Below, one piece after another: positions 20,523-27,860 of a stretch of 39,201 nucleotides of DNA. Numbering within the stretch: the first letter of the stretch is position 1; every line of letters begins with the position of its first letter. The notes beneath the pieces are model-generated. The model saw only the letters and a program-made list of their open reading frames with translations. It had not been told where the DNA came from and ran no database searches. This DNA comes from Burkholderiales bacterium (GTDB lineage Bacteria > Pseudomonadota > Gammaproteobacteria > Burkholderiales > Burkholderiaceae_C): NCBI GenBank assembly GCA_017307865.1, contig JAFKGE010000048.1, forward strand, positions 1 through 39,201, read 5' to 3'. Position numbers and translations under genes: made by a program.

Positions 20523-20528
20523 ATTATA
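20523..20528 (-). promoter_or_regulatory. -10 box TATAAT of the ATP synthase operon
   Basis: A perfect TATAAT on the minus strand lies three bases before the ATG at 20519 and about 50 bases before the ATG at 20471. The expected start of transcription is near 20516. The -35 region 17-18 bases upstream is GC-rich and weak. This is the only good -10 in the 117-base gap, so it probably drives atpIBEFHAGDC. Confidence 0.55.
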
Positions 20529-20636
20529 CGATGGATAACCCGCATTCCAGCCATACCCCCGCCACCCGCGCCGGTCATGCCGGGCGGCGCTGGTTCAAAA
20601 TGCGGGCTTTCCACAGCCACGCCCGCGAGCACTCCC

Positions 20637-21545
20637 ATGCCAGCCTACAGCACCGCCCACCTGCCCGCCCTGCCCTGCTACCTCAACGGCGAGATGACCA
20701 CGCTGGACGCGGCGCGCATCAGCCCGCTGGACCGGGGCTTCATTTTCGGCGACGGCATCTACGAGGGCATCGCCGTCTACGGCCGGCCGGGCCAGACGCC
20801 GCGGCTGTTTCGCTTCGAGCAGCACATGGCGCGGCTGGAGCGCAGCCTGAAGGAAACGCGCATCGCCAACCCGCACACGCGCGAGCAGTGGCGGCAGATC
20901 GCGCTCGATCTCATCGCCGCGCACCCCGAGCACGCCAGCGTGGCCGACTGGTTCTACTACTTCCAGGTCACGCGCGGCGTGGCGCTGCGCGACCACCCGA
21001 TGCTGGAGGGTCTGACCCCCACGGTGTTCGCCACCTGCCTGCCGATGAAGCCGCCGTCGGCCGAGCAGCGCGCTCAGGGTGTCGCCTGCGTGACAGCGGA
21101 CGACTTTCGCTGGAAGAAGGCGCACATCAAGTCCATCAGCCTGCTGGGGGCGGTGTTCGCGCGCCAGATCAGCTTCGACGCCGGCGCGCTGGAGACGGTG
21201 ATGTTCCGCGACGGCTTTCTGAGCGAGGCGGCGTCCAGCAACGTGTGGGTGATCAAGAACGGCCGGGTGTTCGGCCCGCCCAAGGACAACCTGGTGCTGG
21301 AGGGCATCCGCTACGGCGCCATCGAGGAGCTGTGCCGCCAGGAGGGCATCGGCTTCGAGCTGCGGCGCATTCCCAAGGCCGAGGTGCTGGCCGCCGACGA
21401 GCTGATGCTGTCCTCGGCCACCAAGGAGGTGCTGCCCATCACCACGCTGGACGGCCAGCCGGTCGGCAGCGGCAAGCCCGGCCCCGTCACGCAAAAGGTG
21501 TACGCCGCCTACCAACGCGCCAAGGACGCGCTGTTCGCCTCATGA
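20637..21545 (+). CDS. Class IV PLP aminotransferase (D-alanine transaminase-like)
   Basis: A 302-residue fold-type IV PLP enzyme. The catalytic Lys165 is in RWKKAHIKSISLLG, which matches D-amino-acid transaminases more than branched-chain enzymes. Other landmarks are DRGFIFGDGIYEGIAVYG near the N-terminus, ASSNVWVIKNGRVFGPP for the PLP-phosphate region and ATKEVLPITTLDGQPVG at the C-terminus. It probably interconverts D-alanine/2-oxoglutarate with pyruvate/D-glutamate for cell-wall precursors, but class IV specificity is hard to read. It starts at ATG 20637 (MPAYSTAHL). YbeD and LipB genes follow in the same direction, an arrangement often seen in Comamonadaceae (from memory). Confidence 0.9.
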   Translation: MPAYSTAHLPALPCYLNGEMTTLDAARISPLDRGFIFGDGIYEGIAVYGRPGQTPRLFRFEQHMARLERSLKETRIANPHTREQWRQIALDLIAAHPEHASVADWFYYFQVTRGVALRDHPMLEGLTPTVFATCLPMKPPSAEQRAQGVACVTADDFRWKKAHIKSISLLGAVFARQISFDAGALETVMFRDGFLSEAASSNVWVIKNGRVFGPPKDNLVLEGIRYGAIEELCRQEGIGFELRRIPKAEVLAADELMLSSATKEVLPITTLDGQPVGSGKPGPVTQKVYAAYQRAKDALFAS

Positions 21546-21603
21546 GCGCGCCGGGCCGTTCCCAAGCGCGAATCCCGCAGCGCCCAGCGCGGAGGGTCGT
21601 CCG

Positions 21604-21894
21604 ATGAGCGCTTCCCACGACACCAGCGCCGACCGCCGCGAGGCGCTGATCGAATACCCGGTGCGCTTTCCGATCAAGGTGGTGGGCGTCAACGAGGACG
21701 GCTTCGTGCACGCCATCACCCACCTGGCGCGGCAGTTCGACCCCACGTTCGACGCCGCCACGGTCGAATTGCGCGAAAGCGGCGGCGGCAAGTACCTGGG
21801 CGTGACCATCACCGTGCTGGCCACCAGCCGCGCGCAGCTCGACGACCTGTACCGCGCGCTCAGCACGCATCCGATGGCGCGCTGGGTGTTGTGA
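21604..21894 (+). CDS. DUF493 (YbeD) family protein
   Basis: A 96-residue ACT-like protein. It carries the YbeD pattern [19 protein letters not shown] near the N-terminus, and [18 protein letters not shown] followed by [13 protein letters not shown] at the end. It may be a small regulatory ligand-binding protein; its biochemical role is not established. Its stop codon overlaps the start of lipB (GTGA at 21891-21894), so the two are probably translationally coupled. It begins 58 bases after the aminotransferase gene. Confidence 0.94.
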   Translation: MSASHDTSADRREALIEYPVRFPIKVVGVNEDGFVHAITHLARQFDPTFDAATVELRESGGGKYLGVTITVLATSRAQLDDLYRALSTHPMARWVL

Positions 21895-22619
21895 CGGCGC
21901 ATCAAGCGCCCCCGCAGTCGATCGGCATGGAGACGCGCTTTCTGGGCCGGGTGGACTACGCCCCCACCTTCCAGGCCATGAAGGATTTTGCCCATCAGCC
22001 GGCGCCGGACGAGCGCGAGCAGCTATGGATATGCGAGCATCTACCGGTCTTCACGCTGGGCCTGGCGGGCCGGCCCGAGCACGTGCTGGCGCCGGGCGAC
22101 ATTCCGGTGGTGGCCACCGACCGCGGCGGGCAGGTCACCTACCACGGCCCCGGCCAAGTGGTGGCCTATCCGCTGATCGACCTGCAGCGGCGCGGGATTT
22201 TCGTCAAGGAATACGTCTACCGGCTGGAGGAGGCGGCGATCCGCACGCTGCGCGCGTTCGGCGTCACCGGCCATCGCGTGGCCGGCGCGCCGGGCATCTA
22301 CGTGCGGCTGGACGACCCGTTCAGCCACGCCCTGCTGCCCCAGCGCCCGCAGCGGCGCGAGCCGAGCCAGCCGGCGCCGGCGCCCGACTTCACCGGCCTG
22401 GGCAAGATCGCCGCGCTGGGCATCAAGGTCAGCCGCCACCGCAGCTACCACGGCCTGGCGCTGAACGTGGAGATGGACCTGCAGCCCTTCGAGCGCATCA
22501 ACCCCTGCGGCTACCCCGGCCTGCGCACGGTGGATTTGGCCAGCCTGGGCGTGACCGTCTCGTGGGACGAGGTGGCGCACGAGCTGGCCGCTCAGCTGCA
22601 GCGGCTGCTGGCGGTGTGA
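21891..22619 (+). CDS. lipB: Octanoyl-[acyl-carrier-protein]:protein octanoyltransferase LipB
   Basis: Moves octanoyl from ACP to lipoyl domains, the first step of lipoate synthesis. It has 242 residues. The motif [20 protein letters not shown] is present, the catalytic Cys206 is in RINPCGYPG and Lys179 is in [15 protein letters not shown] Pro/Arg-rich insertion precedes the Lys segment (about residues 145-168). I use GTG 21891, which overlaps the YbeD stop; the ATG at 21927 ([13 protein letters not shown]) is a good alternative because the conserved part begins there. LipA would normally act next, and its gene often follows lipB, but it is absent here. Confidence 0.95.
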   Translation: MTAHQAPPQSIGMETRFLGRVDYAPTFQAMKDFAHQPAPDEREQLWICEHLPVFTLGLAGRPEHVLAPGDIPVVATDRGGQVTYHGPGQVVAYPLIDLQRRGIFVKEYVYRLEEAAIRTLRAFGVTGHRVAGAPGIYVRLDDPFSHALLPQRPQRREPSQPAPAPDFTGLGKIAALGIKVSRHRSYHGLALNVEMDLQPFERINPCGYPGLRTVDLASLGVTVSWDEVAHELAAQLQRLLAV

Positions 22620-22631
22620 CGTCACTGCCAC

Positions 22632-22787
22632 CCACGTCAGAGTCGATCAAAAACCAAAGAGCCTGCCGGCCGCGGAGCAGGCCACGCCAGCAAGCGCCGT
22701 GGCCGGGGTCTCCCCGGCCACTGGCGATGCCCCCTCGAGGGGGGAGGCGAAACATCGCGCAGCGAGTGGAGCAACGGGGGTGGTGGT
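22632..22787. repeat. GC-rich hairpin-bearing intergenic segment (second repeat-like family)
   Basis: The 168-base gap between lipB and the convergent binding-protein gene holds GGCCGGGG-TCT-CCCCGGCC (22701-22719) and the palindrome CCCCCTCGAGGGGG (22730-22743), then a stretch with AGGCGAAACATCGCGCAGCG. I recall similar CCCCCTCGAGGGGG-containing segments as common between genes of Comamonadaceae. Neither hairpin is followed by a T-run. It may end both convergent transcripts. Confidence 0.5.
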
Positions 22788-23675
22788 TCAAGTCGCCGGC
22801 TTGTCGCTCAGCGCGGTGAGGTTGTCCTTCAGCTCCTGGCTCATCGGCAGCCCGATGGCCTGGTTGCGCGGCGGGATGGGCTCCATGAACCACTTGTCGT
22901 AGAGCTTGGTGAAGGCGCCCGACTTCATCATGTCGTTGATCACGCCGTCGACCAGCGCCTTGAACTTGGGGTCGTCCTTGCGCACCATGCAAGCGTAGGG
23001 CTCGACCTGCAGCGACTGGCCCACCACGTCCAGCGCCGCCGGGTCCTTGGCGTTGGCCTTCAGGCCGAACAGCAGGATGTCGTCCATGGCGAAGGCGTCG
23101 GCGCGGCCGGTCTCCACCAGCATGGCGGCGTCGGCGTGGTCCTTGGTGCCGATGATGTCCAGGTTCAGGTTCTTCTCGTCGTTGTAGCGGCGCACCACCT
23201 GCATGTTGGTGGTGCCGGTGGTGATGGCCACCTTCTTGCCTTTCAGCTCGGCCCAGTTCTGGATGCCCGAGCTCTTTTTGACCATCAGCCGCGTGCCGGT
23301 ATAGAAGTAGTTGGTGGCAAAGCTGACTTCCTTGCCGCGCGCGCTGTTGTTGGTGGTGGAGCCGCACTCCAGGTCGATGGTGCCGTTGACCAGCAGCGGA
23401 ATGCGGTTGGCCGAGGTGACCGACTGCCAGCCGACCTGGATGTCGTTCTTGCCCAGCGCCTTTTGCACCGCGGCCAGCACGGCGTTGGAGATCTCGACAC
23501 CGAAGCCCACCGGCTTGTCGGCCCCGGCCAGGTAGCTGAAGGGCACGGACGAGTCGCGGTAGGCAAAGGTGATCTTGTTGTCGGCGGCCACTTTGGCCAG
23601 GGTGTCGGCGGCCTGGGCCGGAACGCTCAGGGCACAGGCCAGCGCGGCGCCGGTCAGCAAAAAGGCATGTTTCAT
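22788..23675 (-). CDS. Glutamate/aspartate-type ABC transporter substrate-binding protein
   Basis: A 295-residue periplasmic binding protein (family 3, GltI-like). A Sec signal (MKHAFLLTGAALACALSV...AQA) is followed by ITFAYRDSSVPFSYLAG and PVGFGVEISNAVLAAVQ in lobe 1. The sequence ECGSTTNNSARGKEVSFATNY, here cut by my reading at the family-typical TTNN, and the hinge segment KKVAITTGTTNMQV form the ligand cleft. The second lobe ends with YDKWFMEPIPP. It probably captures acidic amino acids. No permease or ATPase gene lies next to it in the window. The start ATG 23675 is preceded by AAAGGA at a normal distance. Confidence 0.92.
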   Translation of the reverse strand: MKHAFLLTGAALACALSVPAQAADTLAKVAADNKITFAYRDSSVPFSYLAGADKPVGFGVEISNAVLAAVQKALGKNDIQVGWQSVTSANRIPLLVNGTIDLECGSTTNNSARGKEVSFATNYFYTGTRLMVKKSSGIQNWAELKGKKVAITTGTTNMQVVRRYNDEKNLNLDIIGTKDHADAAMLVETGRADAFAMDDILLFGLKANAKDPAALDVVGQSLQVEPYACMVRKDDPKFKALVDGVINDMMKSGAFTKLYDKWFMEPIPPRNQAIGLPMSQELKDNLTALSDKPAT

Positions 23676-23857
23676 GAAACCGGTCCTTTGACAGGTGAGA
23701 AGGTTGACGAACGTGGGGCCCGCACGGCGGGCTGCGGGGGATGCTGCCGGTGCGCCGCGCGCTTGGCAAGCAGGAAAGCCCTTGGGTGGCCCCGCCGGCG
23801 CGCGTGGCCGACCCCGTAAGATCGCGCCTTTCGCGCCCGCGCGGCCCTTTTCGCCCC

Positions 23858-24736
23858 ATGCCCCCCGCTGCCTCCAACCGCCTGGCCAACGGCCTGGCCC
23901 TGGCCACCATCGCGCTGTGGGCCTCGCTGGCCACGCTGGGCGCCGCGCTGGGGCACGTGCCGCCCTTCTTGCTGACGGGCCTGGGCCTGCTGGCCGGCAG
24001 CCTGATCGCGCTGCCGCTGGTGCGCTTCGACGTGCGGCGCCTGGTGGTGCCCTGGCGCACGCTGGCGCTGGGGGTGTACGGCCTGTTCGGCTATCACTTT
24101 CTGCTGTTCACCGCGCTGGGGCAGGCGCCGGCGGTGGAGGCCAACCTGGTCAACTACCTGTGGCCGCTGGGCATCGTGCTGCTGGCGCCGCTGCTGCTGC
24201 CGGGCGTGCGCCTGACGGCGGCGCACGTGGGCGCGGCGCTGGCGGGCTTTGCCGGCGCCGCCATCGCCATCCTGGGGCGCGGCGGCGCGGCGGCCGAGGC
24301 GCCGGGCAACGCCGCGCTGGGCTTTGCCTGCGCGGCGGGCGCGGCCTTCATCTGGTCGACCTACTCGCTGGGCACCAAGCGCCTGGCGCTGACGGGGCGC
24401 GACTTTCCCACCGCCGCCATCGGCGGCTTCGGTCTGGTGTCGGGCGCGCTGGCGCTGGCCTGCCACGCGCTGCTGGAGCCGGCCGTCAACCTGTCGGGGC
24501 GCGACATCGCGCTGATCGCGGCGCTGGGCCTGGGCCCGCTGGGCGGCGCGTTCTTCTTGTGGGACAAGGCGCTGAAGCTGGGCGACGCGCGCCAGATCGG
24601 CGTGCTGAGCTACCTGACGCCGCTGCTGTCCACCGCGCTGCTGCTGTGGAGCACGGGGCGCGCCATCAGCGGCTCGGTGCTGCTGGCCACGGTGCTGATC
24701 CTGGGCGCGGCGGTGATCGGCACGCGTGCCCGATAA
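23858..24736 (+). CDS. EamA/DMT-family transporter
   Basis: A 292-residue membrane protein with about ten helices in two EamA repeats, typical of drug/metabolite exporters (RhaT/YddG group). The first repeat runs from LANGLALATIALWASLATLG to about residue 140; the second begins near LGFACAAGAAFIWSTYSLG. The motif APAVEANLVNYLWPLGIVLLA closes repeat one and GVLSYLTPLLSTALLLW repeat two. YddG-like members export aromatic amino acids, but the substrate cannot be read here. The start at ATG 23858 (MPPAASNRL) is chosen over upstream codons because of the signal-less membrane start. A TAAGAT at 23816 could be its -10. Confidence 0.9.
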   Translation: MPPAASNRLANGLALATIALWASLATLGAALGHVPPFLLTGLGLLAGSLIALPLVRFDVRRLVVPWRTLALGVYGLFGYHFLLFTALGQAPAVEANLVNYLWPLGIVLLAPLLLPGVRLTAAHVGAALAGFAGAAIAILGRGGAAAEAPGNAALGFACAAGAAFIWSTYSLGTKRLALTGRDFPTAAIGGFGLVSGALALACHALLEPAVNLSGRDIALIAALGLGPLGGAFFLWDKALKLGDARQIGVLSYLTPLLSTALLLWSTGRAISGSVLLATVLILGAAVIGTRAR

Positions 24737-24740
24737 ACTA

Positions 24741-24800
24741 TTTATTTGATAGCTGTTCGCGCTTTATTGGCGGGCGCTACAGGCCGATTCGGCTTGAAAT
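24741..24800 (+). repeat. Dispersed repeat, copy A
   Basis: It contains TTTGATAGCTGTTCGCGC, then TTTATTGGCGGGCGCTACAG and GATTCGGCTTGAAAT. This is one of the two best copies and, with copy C, defines the three-block pattern. It lies between the convergent EamA and ptsI genes, just after the EamA stop. Confidence 0.85.
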
Positions 24801-24824
24801 CACCGGCCGCGCACCGGCGCCCGC

Positions 24825-26558
24825 TCACGGCTCGGTCAGCAGCGCCGCCGGTTCGTCGCTCTCGATCACGGCCTGCGCCCAGGGCGCCAGCTTGCCGGCG
24901 TCGGCGCGCAGGATTTCCTGCTTGACGGGCAGGATCTGCGCCGGGTGCATGGAGAAGCTGCGCAGACCCAGGCCCAGCAGCAGCCGCGTCATGGCCGGGT
25001 CGCCCGCCATCTCGCCGCACACGGTGACGGGCTTGCCCTGCGCGCGGCCGGCGGCGATGGTGGCCGCCAGCAGTTGCAGCACCGCCGGGTGCAGCGGGTC
25101 GTACAGGTGCGCCACCGACTCGTCGGCGCGGTCGATGGCCAGGGTGTATTGCGTCAGGTCGTTGGTGCCCACCGACAGGAAGTCGAAGTGGCGCAGGAAC
25201 ATGTTCACCGTCAGGGCGGCGGCCGGCACCTCGATCATGGCGCCCACCTGCACCACGCCGTGCACCTGGCCGCGCGCGTCCAGCTGCGCGCGCGCCTGCG
25301 CCAGCAGCTCCAGCGTCTGCCGGATCTCGCTGGCGTGCGCCAGCATCGGGATCAGCACGTGCACCTGGCCGTGCGCGGCAGCGCGCAGCAGGGCGCGCAG
25401 CTGGGTCAGGAACATCGCCGGCTCGGACAGGCTCCAGCGGATGGCGCGCAGGCCCAGGGCGGGGTTCAGGTGCGCGCTCTCGCGCCGGTCGTCCAGCGGC
25501 TTGTCGGCGCCGACGTCGATGGTGCGGATGGTGACCGGCATGCCGTGCATGCCTTCCACCGCGCGTCGGTAGGCCTGGTACTGCTCCTCCTCGTCGGGCA
25601 GCTTGCCCTCGCGCCCCATGAACAGGAATTCGCTGCGAAACAGGCCCACGCCCACCGCGCCCGCATCCAGCGCGGCGGGGGTGTCGTCGGGCTGCTCGAT
25701 GTTGGCCAGCAGCTCGATGCGCTCGCCGTCCAGCGTCAGCGCCGGCGTGTGCTTCAGGCGCGCCAGGCGCCCGCGCTCCAGCTCGGCCTGGCGCTGCTTG
25801 TAGGCGTATTCCTCGCGGATGATGGGCGAGGGGTCGATGAGGATCACGCCGGCGTCGCCGTCGATGATCAGCAGGTCGTCCTGGCGCACCAGGTCGCTGG
25901 CCACGCGCGCGCCCACCACGGCGGGGATGTCCATGCTGCGCGCGACGATGGCGGTGTGGCTGGTCTTGCCGCCCAGGTCGGTGACGAAGCCGGCGAACAC
26001 GCTCTTCTTGAACTGCAGCATGTCGGCCGGCGACAGCTCGTGCGCCACCAGCACCAGCACCAGCACCTCGCCCTCGGCGCGCACGGCACGCGGCGCGGCC
26101 AGCGGCACCGGCGGCGCCAGGCCCTTGAGACGGCGCAGCACGCGCTCGACCACCTGCTCCAGGTCGGCCTTGCGCTCGCGCAGGTATTCGTCCTCCATCT
26201 CGTCGAACTGGCGCGTCAGCACCTCGAGCTGGCTGACCAGCGCCCATTCGGCGTTGTAGTGGCGCTCGGTGATCCACTGGCGCACGCCGGCGGTGATCAG
26301 CTCGTCCTGCAGCAGCATCAGGTGCACGTCCAGCAGGGCGGTGAGCTCGGCCGGCACGTCCTTGGGCAGTTCGCGCTGCATGCGTTGCAGCTCGGCCACC
26401 ACGGCGCCGCGCGCGGTGCGCAGGCGCGCCACCTCGGCCTCGACCTGGTCGGGCTCGATGAAGTCGTGCACCACCTCGACCCGGCTGGACGCCACCATCA
26501 CCGCGCGGCCGATGGCGATGCCGCGGGCCACCGGCAGGCCGTGGATGGCGATGGTCAT
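24825..26558 (-). CDS. ptsI: Phosphoenolpyruvate-protein phosphotransferase (PTS enzyme I)
   Basis: Enzyme I transfers phosphate from PEP to HPr. It has 577 residues. The phosphorylated His201 is in LGGKTSHTAIVAR, the PEP-binding segment is GLFRSEFLFMGR, and the C-terminal domain contains DFLSVGTNDLTQYTLAIDR and VTVCGEMAGDP. The short N-terminal GIAIGRAV stretch and normal length make it a classical EI rather than PtsP, as there is no GAF domain. It starts 7 bases after the ptsH stop and follows EIIA and HPr genes, with no sugar permease, so the set is probably regulatory. Confidence 0.97.
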   Translation of the reverse strand: MTIAIHGLPVARGIAIGRAVMVASSRVEVVHDFIEPDQVEAEVARLRTARGAVVAELQRMQRELPKDVPAELTALLDVHLMLLQDELITAGVRQWITERHYNAEWALVSQLEVLTRQFDEMEDEYLRERKADLEQVVERVLRRLKGLAPPVPLAAPRAVRAEGEVLVLVLVAHELSPADMLQFKKSVFAGFVTDLGGKTSHTAIVARSMDIPAVVGARVASDLVRQDDLLIIDGDAGVILIDPSPIIREEYAYKQRQAELERGRLARLKHTPALTLDGERIELLANIEQPDDTPAALDAGAVGVGLFRSEFLFMGREGKLPDEEEQYQAYRRAVEGMHGMPVTIRTIDVGADKPLDDRRESAHLNPALGLRAIRWSLSEPAMFLTQLRALLRAAAHGQVHVLIPMLAHASEIRQTLELLAQARAQLDARGQVHGVVQVGAMIEVPAAALTVNMFLRHFDFLSVGTNDLTQYTLAIDRADESVAHLYDPLHPAVLQLLAATIAAGRAQGKPVTVCGEMAGDPAMTRLLLGLGLRSFSMHPAQILPVKQEILRADAGKLAPWAQAVIESDEPAALLTEP

Positions 26559-26565
26559 GACGGCC

Positions 26566-26835
26566 TCACTGTCCTTCGCCGAACTTGTCGTTGATCAGCC
26601 CCACGAGCGCCTCCATCGCCTCCTGCTCGCGCTCGCCCTCGGTCTCGATCTGCACCACGGCGCCGATGCCGGCGGCCAGCATCATCACGCCCATGATGCT
26701 CTTGGCGTTGATGCGCCGCTCGCCGCGGCTCATCCACACCTCGCACGGGTAGCTGGCGGCCAGCTTGGTCAGCTTGGCCGAGGCGCGGGCATGCAGGCCC
26801 AGCTTGTTGGAGATGGTGACTTCGCTGCGCGTCAT
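26566..26835 (-). CDS. ptsH: Phosphocarrier protein HPr
   Basis: An 89-residue phosphocarrier. His15 in NKLGLHARASAKL receives phosphate from EI, and Ser46 in INAKSIMGVMML is the site used by HPr kinase in organisms that have it. Both are at the standard positions. The start ATG overlaps the end of the EIIA gene (ATGA at 26835-26832), so the two are probably translationally coupled. Confidence 0.97.
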   Translation of the reverse strand: MTRSEVTISNKLGLHARASAKLTKLAASYPCEVWMSRGERRINAKSIMGVMMLAAGIGAVVQIETEGEREQEAMEALVGLINDKFGEGQ

Positions 26836-27254
26836 GATGCGGTGGGGCGGGCTGGGGAATCGGCGGGCCGCGCCGGCACCTCGACCACGCCGCTGGCGCC
26901 GCCGGCCAGCGCGCGCTGGGTCAGGGCGGCCAGCGGCTCGTGGCGATAGCACAGCGAGCGCAGCAGCATGGGCAGGTTGACGCCGGCGACCAGGCGCGTG
27001 CGCTCGCCGGCCAGCAGGCGCGTGGCCACGTTGCAGGGCGTGGCGCCCAGCACGTCGGCCAGGATCAGCACGCCCTCGGCACCGGCGCAGCGCGCCAGCG
27101 CGGCGCGCGCGTCGGCCAGGCTGACCTCGGGCGCATCGCTGGCGCGCACGTCCACCGCCTGCAGGTCGGGCGCGCAGTCGGCCAGCACGTGCAGCGCGGC
27201 CTCGCGCAGGGCGCTGGCCAGCGGGGCGTGGGCGATCACGAGCACGGCGTTCAT
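26832..27254 (-). CDS. PTS EIIA component, mannose/fructose (man) type
   Basis: A 140-residue cytoplasmic PTS-man EIIA. The N-terminus MNAVLVIAHAPLASALREAA places the phosphorylated His at position 9. The motif VLILADVLGATPCNVATRLL and GVNLPMLLRSLCYRHEPL complete the fold. No EIIB, EIIC or EIID is nearby, so with HPr and EI it forms the incomplete system typical of betaproteobacteria. Such systems are thought to act on regulatory targets, not sugar uptake. The start is ATG 27254, with GATAAT nine bases upstream. Confidence 0.92.
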   Translation of the reverse strand: MNAVLVIAHAPLASALREAALHVLADCAPDLQAVDVRASDAPEVSLADARAALARCAGAEGVLILADVLGATPCNVATRLLAGERTRLVAGVNLPMLLRSLCYRHEPLAALTQRALAGGASGVVEVPARPADSPARPTAS

Positions 27255-27263
27255 GGGGCCTCG

Positions 27264-27269
27264 ATTATC
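27264..27269 (-). promoter_or_regulatory. -10-like GATAAT nine bases before the EIIA gene
   Basis: GATAAT on the minus strand ends nine bases before the ATG at 27254. A transcript would have a leader of about three bases or less and would cover EIIA, ptsH and ptsI. No good -35 is visible. Confidence 0.4.
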
Positions 27270-27277
27270 GGTGCGCC

Positions 27278-27820
27278 TCACCAGCCCAGGCCGGCGAAAA
27301 AGGCGTCGGCCGCCACCGGGTCGGCGCGCTCGGCGTACACCACGGCGTGCAGCAGTTCGATGCCGCCGCCCTCGGGCGCGGGGTGCGCGCTCCACACCGC
27401 CTGCGCCGCCACCGCGCGGCCGTCGGCGCGCCGGCCCTGGGCCACGATGCGCTGCGCGTGCGCCAGCGGCAGGCCGCCGGTGGGACGGAAGTCGCTGCGC
27501 TGCACCTGGGCGGCGTCGGCCTGCATGTTGGCCAGCGTGGCCTGCTGCCAGCCGGCCAGCACGGCGTCGGGCGACGCGCCGGCCGGCGCGCTGGCCGTCA
27601 TGACGGCAAAGGTGGCGCCGGCGGCGTCGCAGCCGACCACCGCCAGCTCGGTGGCCACGCCGCCCAGCGGCACGCTGCGCGTGGCGCGCTCGGGCTTGCA
27701 GGGCAGCAGCGCGTGCGCGCTGGAGCGCTGCAGCGCCACCTCGCGCCAGTTCAGCGCCGGGCTGCAGGCCAGCAGCAACATCACCAGGGGGGCCGCCAGG
27801 GCCGCGCGCAGCATCGTCAT
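27278..27820 (-). CDS. Putative lipoprotein of unknown function
   Basis: A 180-residue predicted lipoprotein. A hydrophobic signal (LRAALAAPLVMLLLAC) has its lipobox Cys close to LLAC, followed by SPALNWREVAL. The rest is soluble, with pairs of Cys (KPC-type at about residue 41 and VVGCDAAG), then ATFAVMTASAP and a HAVVYAERADPVAADAFFAG C-terminus. I know such proteins from Comamonadaceae only as hypothetical. The start is ATG 27820, seven bases after a CATAAT. It diverges from the CoA-transferase gene and lies upstream of the PTS genes, 23 bases from EIIA. Confidence 0.8.
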   Translation of the reverse strand: MTMLRAALAAPLVMLLLACSPALNWREVALQRSSAHALLPCKPERATRSVPLGGVATELAVVGCDAAGATFAVMTASAPAGASPDAVLAGWQQATLANMQADAAQVQRSDFRPTGGLPLAHAQRIVAQGRRADGRAVAAQAVWSAHPAPEGGGIELLHAVVYAERADPVAADAFFAGLGW

Positions 27821-27825
27821 GCGGG

Positions 27826-27856
27826 CGATTATGGGCTGGCGCGCGCACCATAATCG
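27826..27856. promoter_or_regulatory. Symmetric divergent promoter, CGATTATGG-N13-CCATAATCG
   Basis: A nine-base inverted repeat at 27826-27834 and 27848-27856 carries CATAAT on each strand. On the plus strand it ends six bases before the CaiB ATG (27861); on the minus strand seven bases before the lipoprotein ATG (27820). Each promoter's expected -35 (CGATTA in both) overlaps the other's -10, so polymerase cannot occupy both at once. Confidence 0.55.
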
Positions 27857-27860
27857 GCCC

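Noticed and set aside
22019..22050. AGCAGCTATGGATATGCGAGCATCT inside lipB looks a little like repeat copy G
   Set aside because: It encodes the conserved LipB segment [14 protein letters not shown] in frame, so the resemblance is explained by the protein. Only short stretches match.
22730..22743. CCCCCTCGAGGGGG as a rho-independent terminator
   Set aside because: No T-run follows on either strand and the loop would be too small; it is listed as part of a repeat-like segment only.
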